Origin: Stenotrophomonas sp046736075
GTDB lineage: Bacteria > Pseudomonadota > Gammaproteobacteria > Xanthomonadales > Xanthomonadaceae
Reading direction: 5' to 3'
Length of the DNA stretch: 64,000 nt
Assembly (NCBI RefSeq): GCF_046736075.1
Contig: NZ_CP177163.1
Coordinates: 558,001-622,000, forward strand
Part shown: one piece after another, positions 10,258-18,443 of the stretch
How the letters are laid out: each line of letters begins with the position of its first letter
How positions within the stretch are numbered: the stretch's first letter is position 1
Notes under the pieces: generated by a model
The model's input: the letters and a program-made list of their open reading frames with translations, nothing else
The model's database searches: none
Told to the model about the DNA's origin: nothing
Position numbers and translations under genes: made by a program

Positions 10258-11276
10258 ACACCGTCCACTACCACCCGATCAGCAAGGCCAGCACCTTCAA
10301 GTGGATGCTCAAACGCGAGTACTGGGAGAACCGTGGCGGGTTCCTGTATGCACCCTTCATCGCCGGCGGCATCTCGCTGCTGATGAGCCTGCTCGGCATC
10401 CTGTTCGGCCTGTTCGCCCTGCACCGCGCCGCCAAGAGCGGCGGGCTGATCGTCGATGACAAGAGCATCAACATCAACGGCCTGGACCTGAACGTGCTGA
10501 CCGGCCAGCTCGACGCCAAGGACATGGCCGATCTGGCCAACGCGCTCGACCTGACCCTGCTGCTCAGCTCCGGCTGGCCGTTCGTGGTGCTCACCTTCGT
10601 GGTGTTCTTCTACTGCCTGGGTGCGTTGTACGACGATCGTCGCGACCGCAGCATCCTGTTCTGGAAGTCGCTGCCGCTGTCGGATACCCAGACCGTGCTC
10701 GCCAAGGCCACCAGCGCACTGCTGATCGCCCCGGTCATCGCGGTGGTCGCCGCCCTCGCCACGATGCTGGGCTTCCTGGCGATCATCTCGGTGGTGGCGC
10801 TGGCCCACGGGGGCGACCCGATGACCCTGATCTGGGGACCGGCCAGCCCGTTGTCGATCGTCATGGGCTACGTCGCCCGCCTCCCGGTGTACCTGCTGTG
10901 GGCGCTGCCGACCGTGGGCTGGCTGCTGATGTGCTCGGCCTGGGCCAAGTCCAAGCCGTTCCTGTGGGCAGTGATGCTGCCGCTGTTCGCCGGCATCGTG
11001 GTCAGCAGCACCAACCTGATGTCCGCCTTCGGCCTGACCACCGGCTGGTTCTGGGGGCACATCGTCGGCCGCCTGCTGCTGGGCACCTTCCCCGGCATCG
11101 ATGTTGCCTACGGCGGGGAGGCCCGGATCACCGGTTCGGACCAGCTGGTGAGCATGCTGTCGCCGGCGCAGCACCTGTCCACGCTGCAGCAACCGGAACT
11201 GTGGATCGGCGCAGCCGTCGGTATCGTGTTCCTGATCGTCGCCATCCGCCTGCGCCGCCGCGCCGGTGAAATCTGA
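10254..11276 (+). CDS. ABC transporter permease (ABC-2 type)
   Basis: 340 aa integral membrane protein. About six hydrophobic segments are visible (near residues 35-60, 105-125, 145-180, 200-225, 235-255 and 315-335), with a periplasmic loop of about 45 residues after the first. The pattern resembles ABC-2/YtrC-type permeases. It is translationally coupled to the ATPase. Together they would form a homodimeric ATPase-permease exporter in the inner membrane. Confidence 0.85.
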   Translation: MNTVHYHPISKASTFKWMLKREYWENRGGFLYAPFIAGGISLLMSLLGILFGLFALHRAAKSGGLIVDDKSININGLDLNVLTGQLDAKDMADLANALDLTLLLSSGWPFVVLTFVVFFYCLGALYDDRRDRSILFWKSLPLSDTQTVLAKATSALLIAPVIAVVAALATMLGFLAIISVVALAHGGDPMTLIWGPASPLSIVMGYVARLPVYLLWALPTVGWLLMCSAWAKSKPFLWAVMLPLFAGIVVSSTNLMSAFGLTTGWFWGHIVGRLLLGTFPGIDVAYGGEARITGSDQLVSMLSPAQHLSTLQQPELWIGAAVGIVFLIVAIRLRRRAGEI

Positions 11277-11300
11277 TTCCGCCCTGTCGAGGACCGTCCC

Positions 11301-12185
11301 ATGCTCCGTACCCTTGCCGTTGCTTCCCTGTTGTTGCTGCCCCTGACCGCGCTGGCCGACACGCCGCAGTGCAGGTTCAATGCGCCGCGCGATCTGGCGC
11401 TGGACCTGGCCGGTGCCAAGGCGGTGGTGTTCGAAGTCAACCAGCATGATCTGGTGCTGACCGCCGGCAACGGCCCGGCCCGGCTCAGCGGCCGCGCCTG
11501 TGCGTCCGATGAGGATCTGCTGCGCGATCTGACCGTCACCCAGCAGAAAGCCGGCGACAAGCTGGTGGTGCGGCTGCAGCGCGAACCGCGCGGCGGCCTC
11601 TCGCTGGGAGGCAGCCGCTATGCCTACCTGGACCTGCGCGGCAGCGTGCCGGACACCATGCTGGTGCAGTTCAAGGTCGGCTCCGGCGACGCCAGCGGCA
11701 CCGGCCTGCACTCGGCCAGCGCCGATGTCGGTTCGGGCGATGTCACGTTGAAGGACATCAAGGGCCTGGTCACCGCAGCAGTCGGCTCGGGCGATATCGT
11801 GCTCGACGGTGCCGGTTCGCTGAACCTGCTCAACCTAGGCTCAGGCGACTTCAAGGGCCGCAACGTGCGCGGCACGGCCAAGGTCGGCAACGTCGGCTCG
11901 GGCGATGTCGAGCTGGACGGCGTTGGCAGCGACATCGAGATCGGCGTACTCGGCTCCGGCAACATCGACGTGCGCCAGGTCAAGGGCAACGTCCGCGTGG
12001 GCACCGTGGGCTCCGGCGAGGTGGAACTGCGCGACGTGGGCGGCAGCGTCAGCGTGGATCGACATGGCTCCGGCGACATCACCGTGCGCGATGTGCGCGG
12101 CGACCTGACCGTGAACCACAGCGGCAGCGGCGATGTCCGTCACAGCGGCATCGGCGGTCGCATCACCCTGCCCCGCGGCAAGTAA
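11301..12185 (+). CDS. Periplasmic GIN-domain (DUF4097-like) repeat protein
   Basis: 294 aa. The signal peptide (MLRTLAVASLLLLPLTALA) ends at an A-D-T site. From about residue 125 to the end there are nine head-to-tail repeats of 17-19 residues, each beginning x-G-S-G-D/E/N and followed by alternating hydrophobic positions. This regular spacing predicts a right-handed beta-helix, as in the GIN/DUF4097 fold. It sits 24 bp after the permease gene, within the YtrA operon. Likely a periplasmic structural or binding protein; no catalytic motif is visible. Confidence 0.85.
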   Translation: MLRTLAVASLLLLPLTALADTPQCRFNAPRDLALDLAGAKAVVFEVNQHDLVLTAGNGPARLSGRACASDEDLLRDLTVTQQKAGDKLVVRLQREPRGGLSLGGSRYAYLDLRGSVPDTMLVQFKVGSGDASGTGLHSASADVGSGDVTLKDIKGLVTAAVGSGDIVLDGAGSLNLLNLGSGDFKGRNVRGTAKVGNVGSGDVELDGVGSDIEIGVLGSGNIDVRQVKGNVRVGTVGSGEVELRDVGGSVSVDRHGSGDITVRDVRGDLTVNHSGSGDVRHSGIGGRITLPRGK

Positions 12186-12216
12186 GCCTTCCCTTTCCAA
12201 CGACGGAACCTCGCCC

Positions 12217-12783
12217 ATGAACACCCGACTGCTACTGCCCGCGCTGCTGCTGTGCCTGCCCCTGGCCGCCTGCGGCAACCGTGACAAGCCCGCCGCCGAG
12301 CTGGACACCGCGTCCATCGGCCAGAAGGTGCAGGAAGCCACCGACAAGGCACGCAAGGAGATCGCGCAGGGCAACATTTCCGTGTCGGACGGCAACAGCA
12401 TCAAGGCCGAGATCACCCCGCAAGGCGATTTCCTGGTCAACGGCGAGAAGATTCCGCTGGACGCGTCCCAGCGTGCGCTGATGCTGGACTACCGCAAGCA
12501 GGTCGAAGCGCTTGCCGGTGCCGGCATGGATATCGGCGTCGCCGGCGCCGGCCTGGGCGTGAAGGCGGCCAGCGAGGCGCTCAAGGGCATCTTCTCCGGC
12601 GACACCCAGGGCATCGAAGAACGCGTCAACGCCGAGGCGGCCAAGATCGAGGCCGAGGCGAAGAAGCTGTGCGGGCTGCTGCCGGGCATGATGGCCCGCC
12701 AGCAGGCGCTGGCCGCGGCGGTGCCGGCCTTCAAGCCCTACGCCACGATGGACCAGAGCGACATCAACGACTGCGGCAAGTAA
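12217..12783 (+). CDS. YggN-like (DUF2884-type) lipoprotein, long paralogue
   Basis: 188 aa from the ATG at 12217. Lipobox LPLAAC with Cys near residue 20, then a charged helix (IGQKVQEATDKARKEIAQ) and the motif ISVSDGNSIKAEITPQGDFL followed by GEKIPLDASQRALM. The C-terminal half is alpha-helical and ends with conserved-looking Cys residues (KKLCGLL, NDCGK). It resembles the E. coli YggN family from memory. The next gene is a shorter relative. It is probably anchored to a membrane facing the periplasm, and encoded in the YtrA operon 31 bp after the GIN protein. Confidence 0.75.
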   Translation: MNTRLLLPALLLCLPLAACGNRDKPAAELDTASIGQKVQEATDKARKEIAQGNISVSDGNSIKAEITPQGDFLVNGEKIPLDASQRALMLDYRKQVEALAGAGMDIGVAGAGLGVKAASEALKGIFSGDTQGIEERVNAEAAKIEAEAKKLCGLLPGMMARQQALAAAVPAFKPYATMDQSDINDCGK

Positions 12784-12789
12784 GCGTCA

Positions 12790-12818
12790 CCGGCCTGCGA
12801 CGTTCGGTCGCAGGCCGG
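12790..12818 (+). terminator. Strong intercistronic hairpin
   Basis: Perfect 12-bp stem CCGGCCTGCGAC / GTCGCAGGCCGG with a GTTCG loop, 7 bp after the stop of the long lipoprotein gene. There is no T-tract, so it may act as an mRNA-stabilising or attenuating hairpin rather than a full terminator. A TACAAT hexamer (12841-12846) downstream could give the last gene its own promoter. Confidence 0.5.
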
Positions 12819-12877
12819 CCCCGCCGCACGGGGGGAGGACTACAATCGGGGTCCCCTTACGCGTGCGTTGCCTGCTC

Positions 12878-13303
12878 ATGAAGAAGCTGTGCCTGCTGCT
12901 GTTCGCCCTGTTCTGCCTGGCCGCCACCGGCTGCGACCAGGAGTACCGCAATCACCGTGCCGAGCGCGGCAAGCCGAAGATCACCGTCAGCGACGGCATG
13001 GTCACCGTGCGCCGCGCGCCCGCGCCGAACATCATCGTGCTGCCCAACGGCCACATGAAGATCGACGAGATCGAGATTCCGCTGGATGCCGGCCAGCAGG
13101 CCATGCTCCAGCAGATGTTCGGCCAGTTGCAGGTGCTGCGCCAGAACACCCTCACCGATGCCGCGCCGGACCCGGCCAAGCGCTCGGTCAAGATCCAGGT
13201 GCCGGACGGCATGCAGCCGATTCCGCCGGATCTGGTCGCGCGCATCCCGGAGTTCAAGGACTACACCGAGACCTTCGACAACCTGCAGGCCGATCGGCAC
13301 TGA
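12878..13303 (+). CDS. YggN-like lipoprotein, short paralogue
   Basis: 141 aa from the ATG at 12878; an ATG-like start 15 bp earlier is less likely. Lipobox LAATGC with Cys near residue 19. The motif ITVSDGMVTV ... LPNGHMKIDEIEIPLDAGQQAML aligns with ISVSDGNSIKAEITP ... VNGEKIPLDASQRALM of the preceding protein, so the two are tandem paralogues. It lacks the long helical C-terminus of the first. Last gene of the apparent YtrA operon, followed 5 bp later by an SMAG palindrome. Confidence 0.75.
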   Translation: MKKLCLLLFALFCLAATGCDQEYRNHRAERGKPKITVSDGMVTVRRAPAPNIIVLPNGHMKIDEIEIPLDAGQQAMLQQMFGQLQVLRQNTLTDAAPDPAKRSVKIQVPDGMQPIPPDLVARIPEFKDYTETFDNLQADRH

Positions 13304-13307
13304 ACCG

Positions 13308-13334
13308 GTAGAGCCGACCGCGGGTCGGCTCCAC
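13308..13334 (+). repeat. SMAG palindrome
   Basis: GTAG at 13308-13311, then arms AGCCGACC / GGTCGGCT around a short GC-rich loop. Lies between the convergent lipoprotein gene and fumC, and could serve as a bidirectional transcript end. Confidence 0.8.
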
Positions 13335-13342
13335 CACAGGGA

Positions 13343-14758
<1,416 letters not shown>

Positions 14759-15046
14759 TGCATGACTCCGCGATTCTTTCAGTGTGGAAAGGGAATGGCG
14801 GCTGGCAACGGGCCCGATTCCCTGGCTGGCGGCTCTGCGCACGATACTCCGATGCCGCATTGAAACCCAAGCACGCCGACGATCGGCTAGACTCGGGATC
14901 CACGTCCATTCAGAAAGCAATCCGCCCCCTATGGGTGACGACCCCGACAGTAGTTCCCGGCGTGCCGACGCGCACGCATCGCTGCCCGCGCCGCGCGCCG
15001 GCCTGTACACCGCCATGCCGATGACGACGTCATCGCGGGGCCGACC
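14759..15046. other. Divergent intergenic region, 288 bp
   Basis: Lies between fumC (minus) and the CNNM/CorC-type gene (plus) and must hold both promoters. A TAGACT at 14887-14892 is a possible -10 for the plus-strand gene. No inverted repeat or small ORF with convincing coding character was found. Confidence 0.4.
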
Positions 15047-16375
15047 ATGATCGGCAATCTGCTCCTTCTGCTGCTGGCCTTCGGCCTGGTGCTGCTCAAC
15101 GGCTTCTTCGTGGCCGCCGAGTTCGCCTTGGTCAAGCTGCGCCATACCCAGGCGGTTGGCCTGGCCGCACAGCACGGCTGGCGCGGCCGCCTGCTGCTCA
15201 ACGTGCATTCGCACCTGGACGCCTACCTGTCGGCCTGCCAGCTCGGCATCACCCTTTCCTCGCTGGGCCTGGGCTGGGTGGGTGAGCCGGCCTTCGCGCA
15301 CCTGCTGCAACCGCTGTTCGATGCGCTGGGCATGGGCGCGGACGCCTCGCGCCTGACCGCCTTCATCATCGCCTTCAGCGTCATTTCGTTCCTGCACATC
15401 GTGCTCGGCGAACTGGCCCCGAAATCGATGGCGATCCGCCGCCCCGACCGCATGTCGCTGTGGACCGCCGCACCGCTCTACATCTTCTACTGGGCCATGT
15501 ACCCGGCGATCTGGCTGCTCAACAACAGCGCCAACGCCCTGCTGCGCCTGGCTGGCTGGGGCGACGTGGAACACACCTCGCACCGCTATTCGCGCGAGGA
15601 GCTGAAGCTGATCGTCGGCCGCCAGCAGCCGACCGGCGACGCCCCCGACCACGGCCTGACCCTGATGAGCCACGCACTCGAACTGCCCGAGCTGGTCGCA
15701 GGCGACCTGATGCGCTCGCGCGACCACCTGCGCGCGTTCCGCGACGGCATGGGCCTGGACGAGGTGATGGCCGAGTTCGCCGAGAGCCGCTACAGCCGCT
15801 ATCCGTGGTTCGACCGCGATGGCGAGGAGGTGCTGGGCATCCTGCACATGAAAGACCTGCTGGTGGAGATCGCCCGCGGCAAGCCCACCGGCGATCTGCG
15901 CCCGCTGCTGCGCCCGGCCAACCTGATCGCCCTGGAAACCCCGGTACCGCTGGTTCTGGAGCGCTTCCGCACCGGCACCACCCACCTGGCGCTGTGCGTG
16001 GAGGAACATGGCCGCATCCTGGGCTACTTCACCCTGGAAGACCTGCTGGAAGTGGTGGTCGGCGACATCGAGGACGAGCACCCGCACATCGTCAAGGACG
16101 CGCCCACCCGTGGAGCCGACGGCACCCTGCTGGTGGCCGGCTCGACGTCGATCTTCCGCCTGGAACGGCTGTTGGGCCACGACCTGGATGCTCCCGAGCA
16201 CCTGAACTCGGTTGGCGGGCTGATCGTTCACCAGCTGCAGCGCCTGCCCGAGGAGGGCGAGCAGCTGCAGATCGACGGCCACACCTTCACGGTCAAGCGC
16301 ATGGCCGGCCACCGCATCCAGGCAGTGACCGTACGGATGGCAGCCGAACCCGCCGGAACCGCCGGGGCAGCGTAG
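15047..16375 (+). CDS. CNNM/CorC-type membrane protein (DUF21, CBS pair, transporter-associated domain)
   Basis: 442 aa. N-terminal DUF21 domain with about four membrane segments (LLLLLLAFGLVLLNGFFVAAEFALVKLR; SACQLGITLSSLGLGWVGEPAF; VISFLHIVLGELAPKS). Two CBS modules follow from about 210 to 335 (LMRSRDHLRAF..., HMKDLLVEI, EEHGRILGYFTLEDLLEVVVGDIEDE), then a CorC_HlyC domain at the C-terminus (LVAGSTSIFRLERLLG). Members are linked to Mg2+ or other cation efflux; older annotations say hemolysin. Start ATG at 15047. The stop TAG overlaps a TAGAAT hexamer that could be the -10 of purB. Confidence 0.88.
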   Translation: MIGNLLLLLLAFGLVLLNGFFVAAEFALVKLRHTQAVGLAAQHGWRGRLLLNVHSHLDAYLSACQLGITLSSLGLGWVGEPAFAHLLQPLFDALGMGADASRLTAFIIAFSVISFLHIVLGELAPKSMAIRRPDRMSLWTAAPLYIFYWAMYPAIWLLNNSANALLRLAGWGDVEHTSHRYSREELKLIVGRQQPTGDAPDHGLTLMSHALELPELVAGDLMRSRDHLRAFRDGMGLDEVMAEFAESRYSRYPWFDRDGEEVLGILHMKDLLVEIARGKPTGDLRPLLRPANLIALETPVPLVLERFRTGTTHLALCVEEHGRILGYFTLEDLLEVVVGDIEDEHPHIVKDAPTRGADGTLLVAGSTSIFRLERLLGHDLDAPEHLNSVGGLIVHQLQRLPEEGEQLQIDGHTFTVKRMAGHRIQAVTVRMAAEPAGTAGAA

Positions 16376-16411
16376 AATGACGGCCCCCGCCGTCATCGCC
16401 CTGCCCCTGCC

Positions 16412-17779
16412 ATGTCCGAATTCGCCCTGCTCGCCCTGTCCCCGCTCGATGGCCGCTACGCCGGCAAGGTCGATGCGCTGCGCCCGATCTTCTCCGAATA
16501 CGGCCTGATCAAGGCCCGCGTGAAGGTCGAAGTGGAGTGGCTGCTGGCCCTGGCCAACGAACCGGGCATCGCCGAACTGGCCCCCTTCTCCGCCGCCGCT
16601 GCGGCGCGCCTGCGCGCCCTGGCCGATGATTTCGCCCCGGCCCACGCCGCGCGGGTGAAGGAGATCGAGCGCACCACCAACCATGACGTCAAGGCGGTGG
16701 AGTACTTCATCAAGGAACAGCTCAAGGCCGACGCCGAGCTGGGCCCGGCGCTGGAATTCGTGCATTTCGCCTGCACCAGCGAAGACATCAACAACCTCAG
16801 CTATGGCCTGATGCTCGAACAGGCCCGCCGCGAGGTCCTGCTGCCGTCGCTGGACGGCATCGCCGCCACCCTGCGCGCCCTCGCCCACGCCCAGGCCGCG
16901 CAGCCGATGCTGTCGCGCACCCACGGCCAGACCGCCTCGCCGACCACCCTCGGCAAGGAAGTGGCCAACGTGGTTGCCCGCCTGGAGCGCCAGCGCCGCC
17001 AGATCGCCGCGGTCGAACTGACCGGCAAGATCAACGGCGCCGTGGGCAACTACAACGCCCACGTCATCGCCTACCCGGACGTGGACTGGCCGGCCTTCGC
17101 CCAGCGCTTCGTCGAAAGCCTCGGCCTGGTGTTCAACCCGTACACCACCCAGATCGAGCCGCACGACAATGTCGCCGAGATCGGCGATGCCGCGCGCCGC
17201 GCCAACATCATCCTGATCGACCTGGCGCGCGACGTCTGGGGCTACATCTCGCTGGGCTACTTCAAGCAGAAGCTCAAGGAAGGCGAAGTCGGCTCCTCGA
17301 CCATGCCGCACAAGGTCAACCCGATCGACTTCGAAAACGCCGAAGGCAACTTCGGCATCGCCAATGCCCTGTTCGAGCATTTCAGCGCCAAGCTGCCGAT
17401 CAGCCGCTGGCAGCGCGACCTGACCGACTCCACCGTGCTGCGTGCGGTCGGCACCGCCTTCGGCCACACCCAGGTCGCCCTGGACTCGCTGGCCAAGGGC
17501 CTGGGCAAGCTGACCGTGAACCCCGAACGCCTGGATGCCGACCTCGACGCCTCGTGGGAAGTGCTGGCCGAGGCCGTGCAGACCGTGATGCGCCGCTACG
17601 GCCTGCCCAACCCCTACGAGCAGCTCAAGGCCCTCACCCGCGGCCAGGGCATCACCCCGGACTCGATGAAGGCCTTCGTGGAATCGCTGGACCTGCCCGA
17701 CGACGCCAAGCAGAGCCTGCGCGCACTGACCCCGGGCGGCTACGTCGGCCTGGCGGCGGAGCTTGCCAAGGCAATCTGA
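16412..17779 (+). CDS. purB: Adenylosuccinate lyase
   Basis: 455 aa, the usual length. Conserved regions of the fumarase/aspartase superfamily: TTNHDVKAVEYFIKE, FACTSEDINNLSY, SRTHGQTASPTT and the signature GSSTMPHKVNPIDFENAEGN with its catalytic Ser. It catalyses two steps of purine synthesis (SAICAR to AICAR, adenylosuccinate to AMP). A possible own promoter, TAGAAT at 16373-16378, overlaps the upstream stop codon. A rho-independent terminator follows 30 bp after the stop. Confidence 0.96.
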   Translation: MSEFALLALSPLDGRYAGKVDALRPIFSEYGLIKARVKVEVEWLLALANEPGIAELAPFSAAAAARLRALADDFAPAHAARVKEIERTTNHDVKAVEYFIKEQLKADAELGPALEFVHFACTSEDINNLSYGLMLEQARREVLLPSLDGIAATLRALAHAQAAQPMLSRTHGQTASPTTLGKEVANVVARLERQRRQIAAVELTGKINGAVGNYNAHVIAYPDVDWPAFAQRFVESLGLVFNPYTTQIEPHDNVAEIGDAARRANIILIDLARDVWGYISLGYFKQKLKEGEVGSSTMPHKVNPIDFENAEGNFGIANALFEHFSAKLPISRWQRDLTDSTVLRAVGTAFGHTQVALDSLAKGLGKLTVNPERLDADLDASWEVLAEAVQTVMRRYGLPNPYEQLKALTRGQGITPDSMKAFVESLDLPDDAKQSLRALTPGGYVGLAAELAKAI

Positions 17780-17808
17780 TTCCGCCGTTTCATCGCCTGT
17801 AACCCAGC

Positions 17809-17842
17809 AGGGCATCGGAGTTTCCGGTGCCCTTCTTTTTTG
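17809..17842 (+). terminator. Rho-independent terminator of purB
   Basis: Stem GGGCATCGGA / TCCGGTGCCC (one G-T pair) with a GTT-containing loop, followed by TTCTTTTTT. The stem sits about 30 bp after the purB stop codon. Confidence 0.85.
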
Positions 17843-17876
17843 CGCGAACAGCCTTTGGCGGGCAATGTGCGTGCTT

Positions 17877-17981
17877 GGGGCCGGCGGGTGGGGGGTACGG
17901 GACACGCCTTGAATCTCCCGTTAGGCTCGGGCGGCACATCCATGTGCCTTCACGGTCCCGTACCCCCCACCCGCCGGCCCC
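17877..17981 (-). repeat. Nested-hairpin element, copy A
   Basis: 27-bp perfect inverted repeat (17877-17903 and 17955-17981) enclosing 51 bp. Inside is a second hairpin, arms GGCACAT / ATGTGCC with a 2-nt loop (17933-17948). Read on the minus strand the order is outer arm, apical CAT-GG-ATG hairpin, then GAGCC...GGGA...TTCAAGGCGT, then the other outer arm. The same plan recurs at 18071-18179, 59647-59757 and 59928-60038. Confidence 0.85.
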
Positions 17982-18070
17982 CGGACAGTCGATCGGCTGC
18001 CACCGCAGATCAAACGCAGGCGACGTCGGCGTCGCAGCTTTTCCGTCCGCGCACGCGGGACACCCTTGGG

Positions 18071-18179
18071 GGCGGGGCCGGGTGGGCCCCGGCAGGACCG
18101 TAGAAAACATGGATGTTTTCTACGAGCCCCCAGGGATGGGTTTACGTGCGTGTCCTGACGGGGCCCACCCGGCCCCGCC
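18071..18179 (+). repeat. Nested-hairpin element, copy B
   Basis: Outer arms 18071-18090 and 18160-18179 are a perfect 20-bp inverted repeat, extended inwards by GGCAGGAC / GTCCTGAC with one mismatch. The apical hairpin has 12-bp arms (18099-18110 and 18113-18124) ending CAT-GG-ATG. A 3' bulge GAGCCCCCAGGGATGGG then TTTACGTGCGT follows. Its stems differ completely in sequence from copies A, C and D but remain fully paired. Confidence 0.87.
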
Positions 18180-18330
18180 CCAGCTCGCAGCACTCAACGC
18201 GCCGGCTGCCGGCCCCGCCCCAGCTCGCAGCACTCAACGCGCCGGCTGCCGGCCCCGCCCCAGCTCGCAGCACTCAACGCGCCGGCTGCCGGCCCCGCCT
18301 CGGCTCGCAGCACTCAACGCGCCGGCTGTA
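18171..18330 (+). repeat. 40-bp tandem repeat, four copies
   Basis: Four exact-period 40-bp units begin at 18171, 18211, 18251 and 18291, each starting GGCCCCGCC and containing CTCGCAGCACTCAACGCG. Only the last unit has substitutions. The first unit overlaps the 3' outer arm of nested-hairpin copy B, so the array seems to have grown out of that element. With no spacers between units it is not a CRISPR. It lies 114 bp upstream of roxA. Confidence 0.92.
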
Positions 18331-18443
18331 CGCGACATCCCACCGCAGGTGCACATCCCGCCCAACCAGCGGACAATAGCCGTGCCGGCGCGCGTGACCC
18401 GCTGCGCCCCCTCATTCCGTCTACACGCTCCAAGGATTCCCGC

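Noticed and set aside
15460..16380. 306-codon frame overlapping the CNNM/CorC-type gene
   Set aside because: Shadow frame rich in Arg, Pro and Gly within a gene having clear DUF21 and CBS motifs.
14759..17905. Apparent 1000-residue N-terminal extension of fumC on the minus strand
   Set aside because: The region is antisense to two well-supported genes, and FumC has a normal start at 14758.
18171..18330. Possible CRISPR or coding repeat array upstream of roxA
   Set aside because: The 40-bp units have no spacers, and the frames through them lack a start, ribosome-binding site and conserved sequence.
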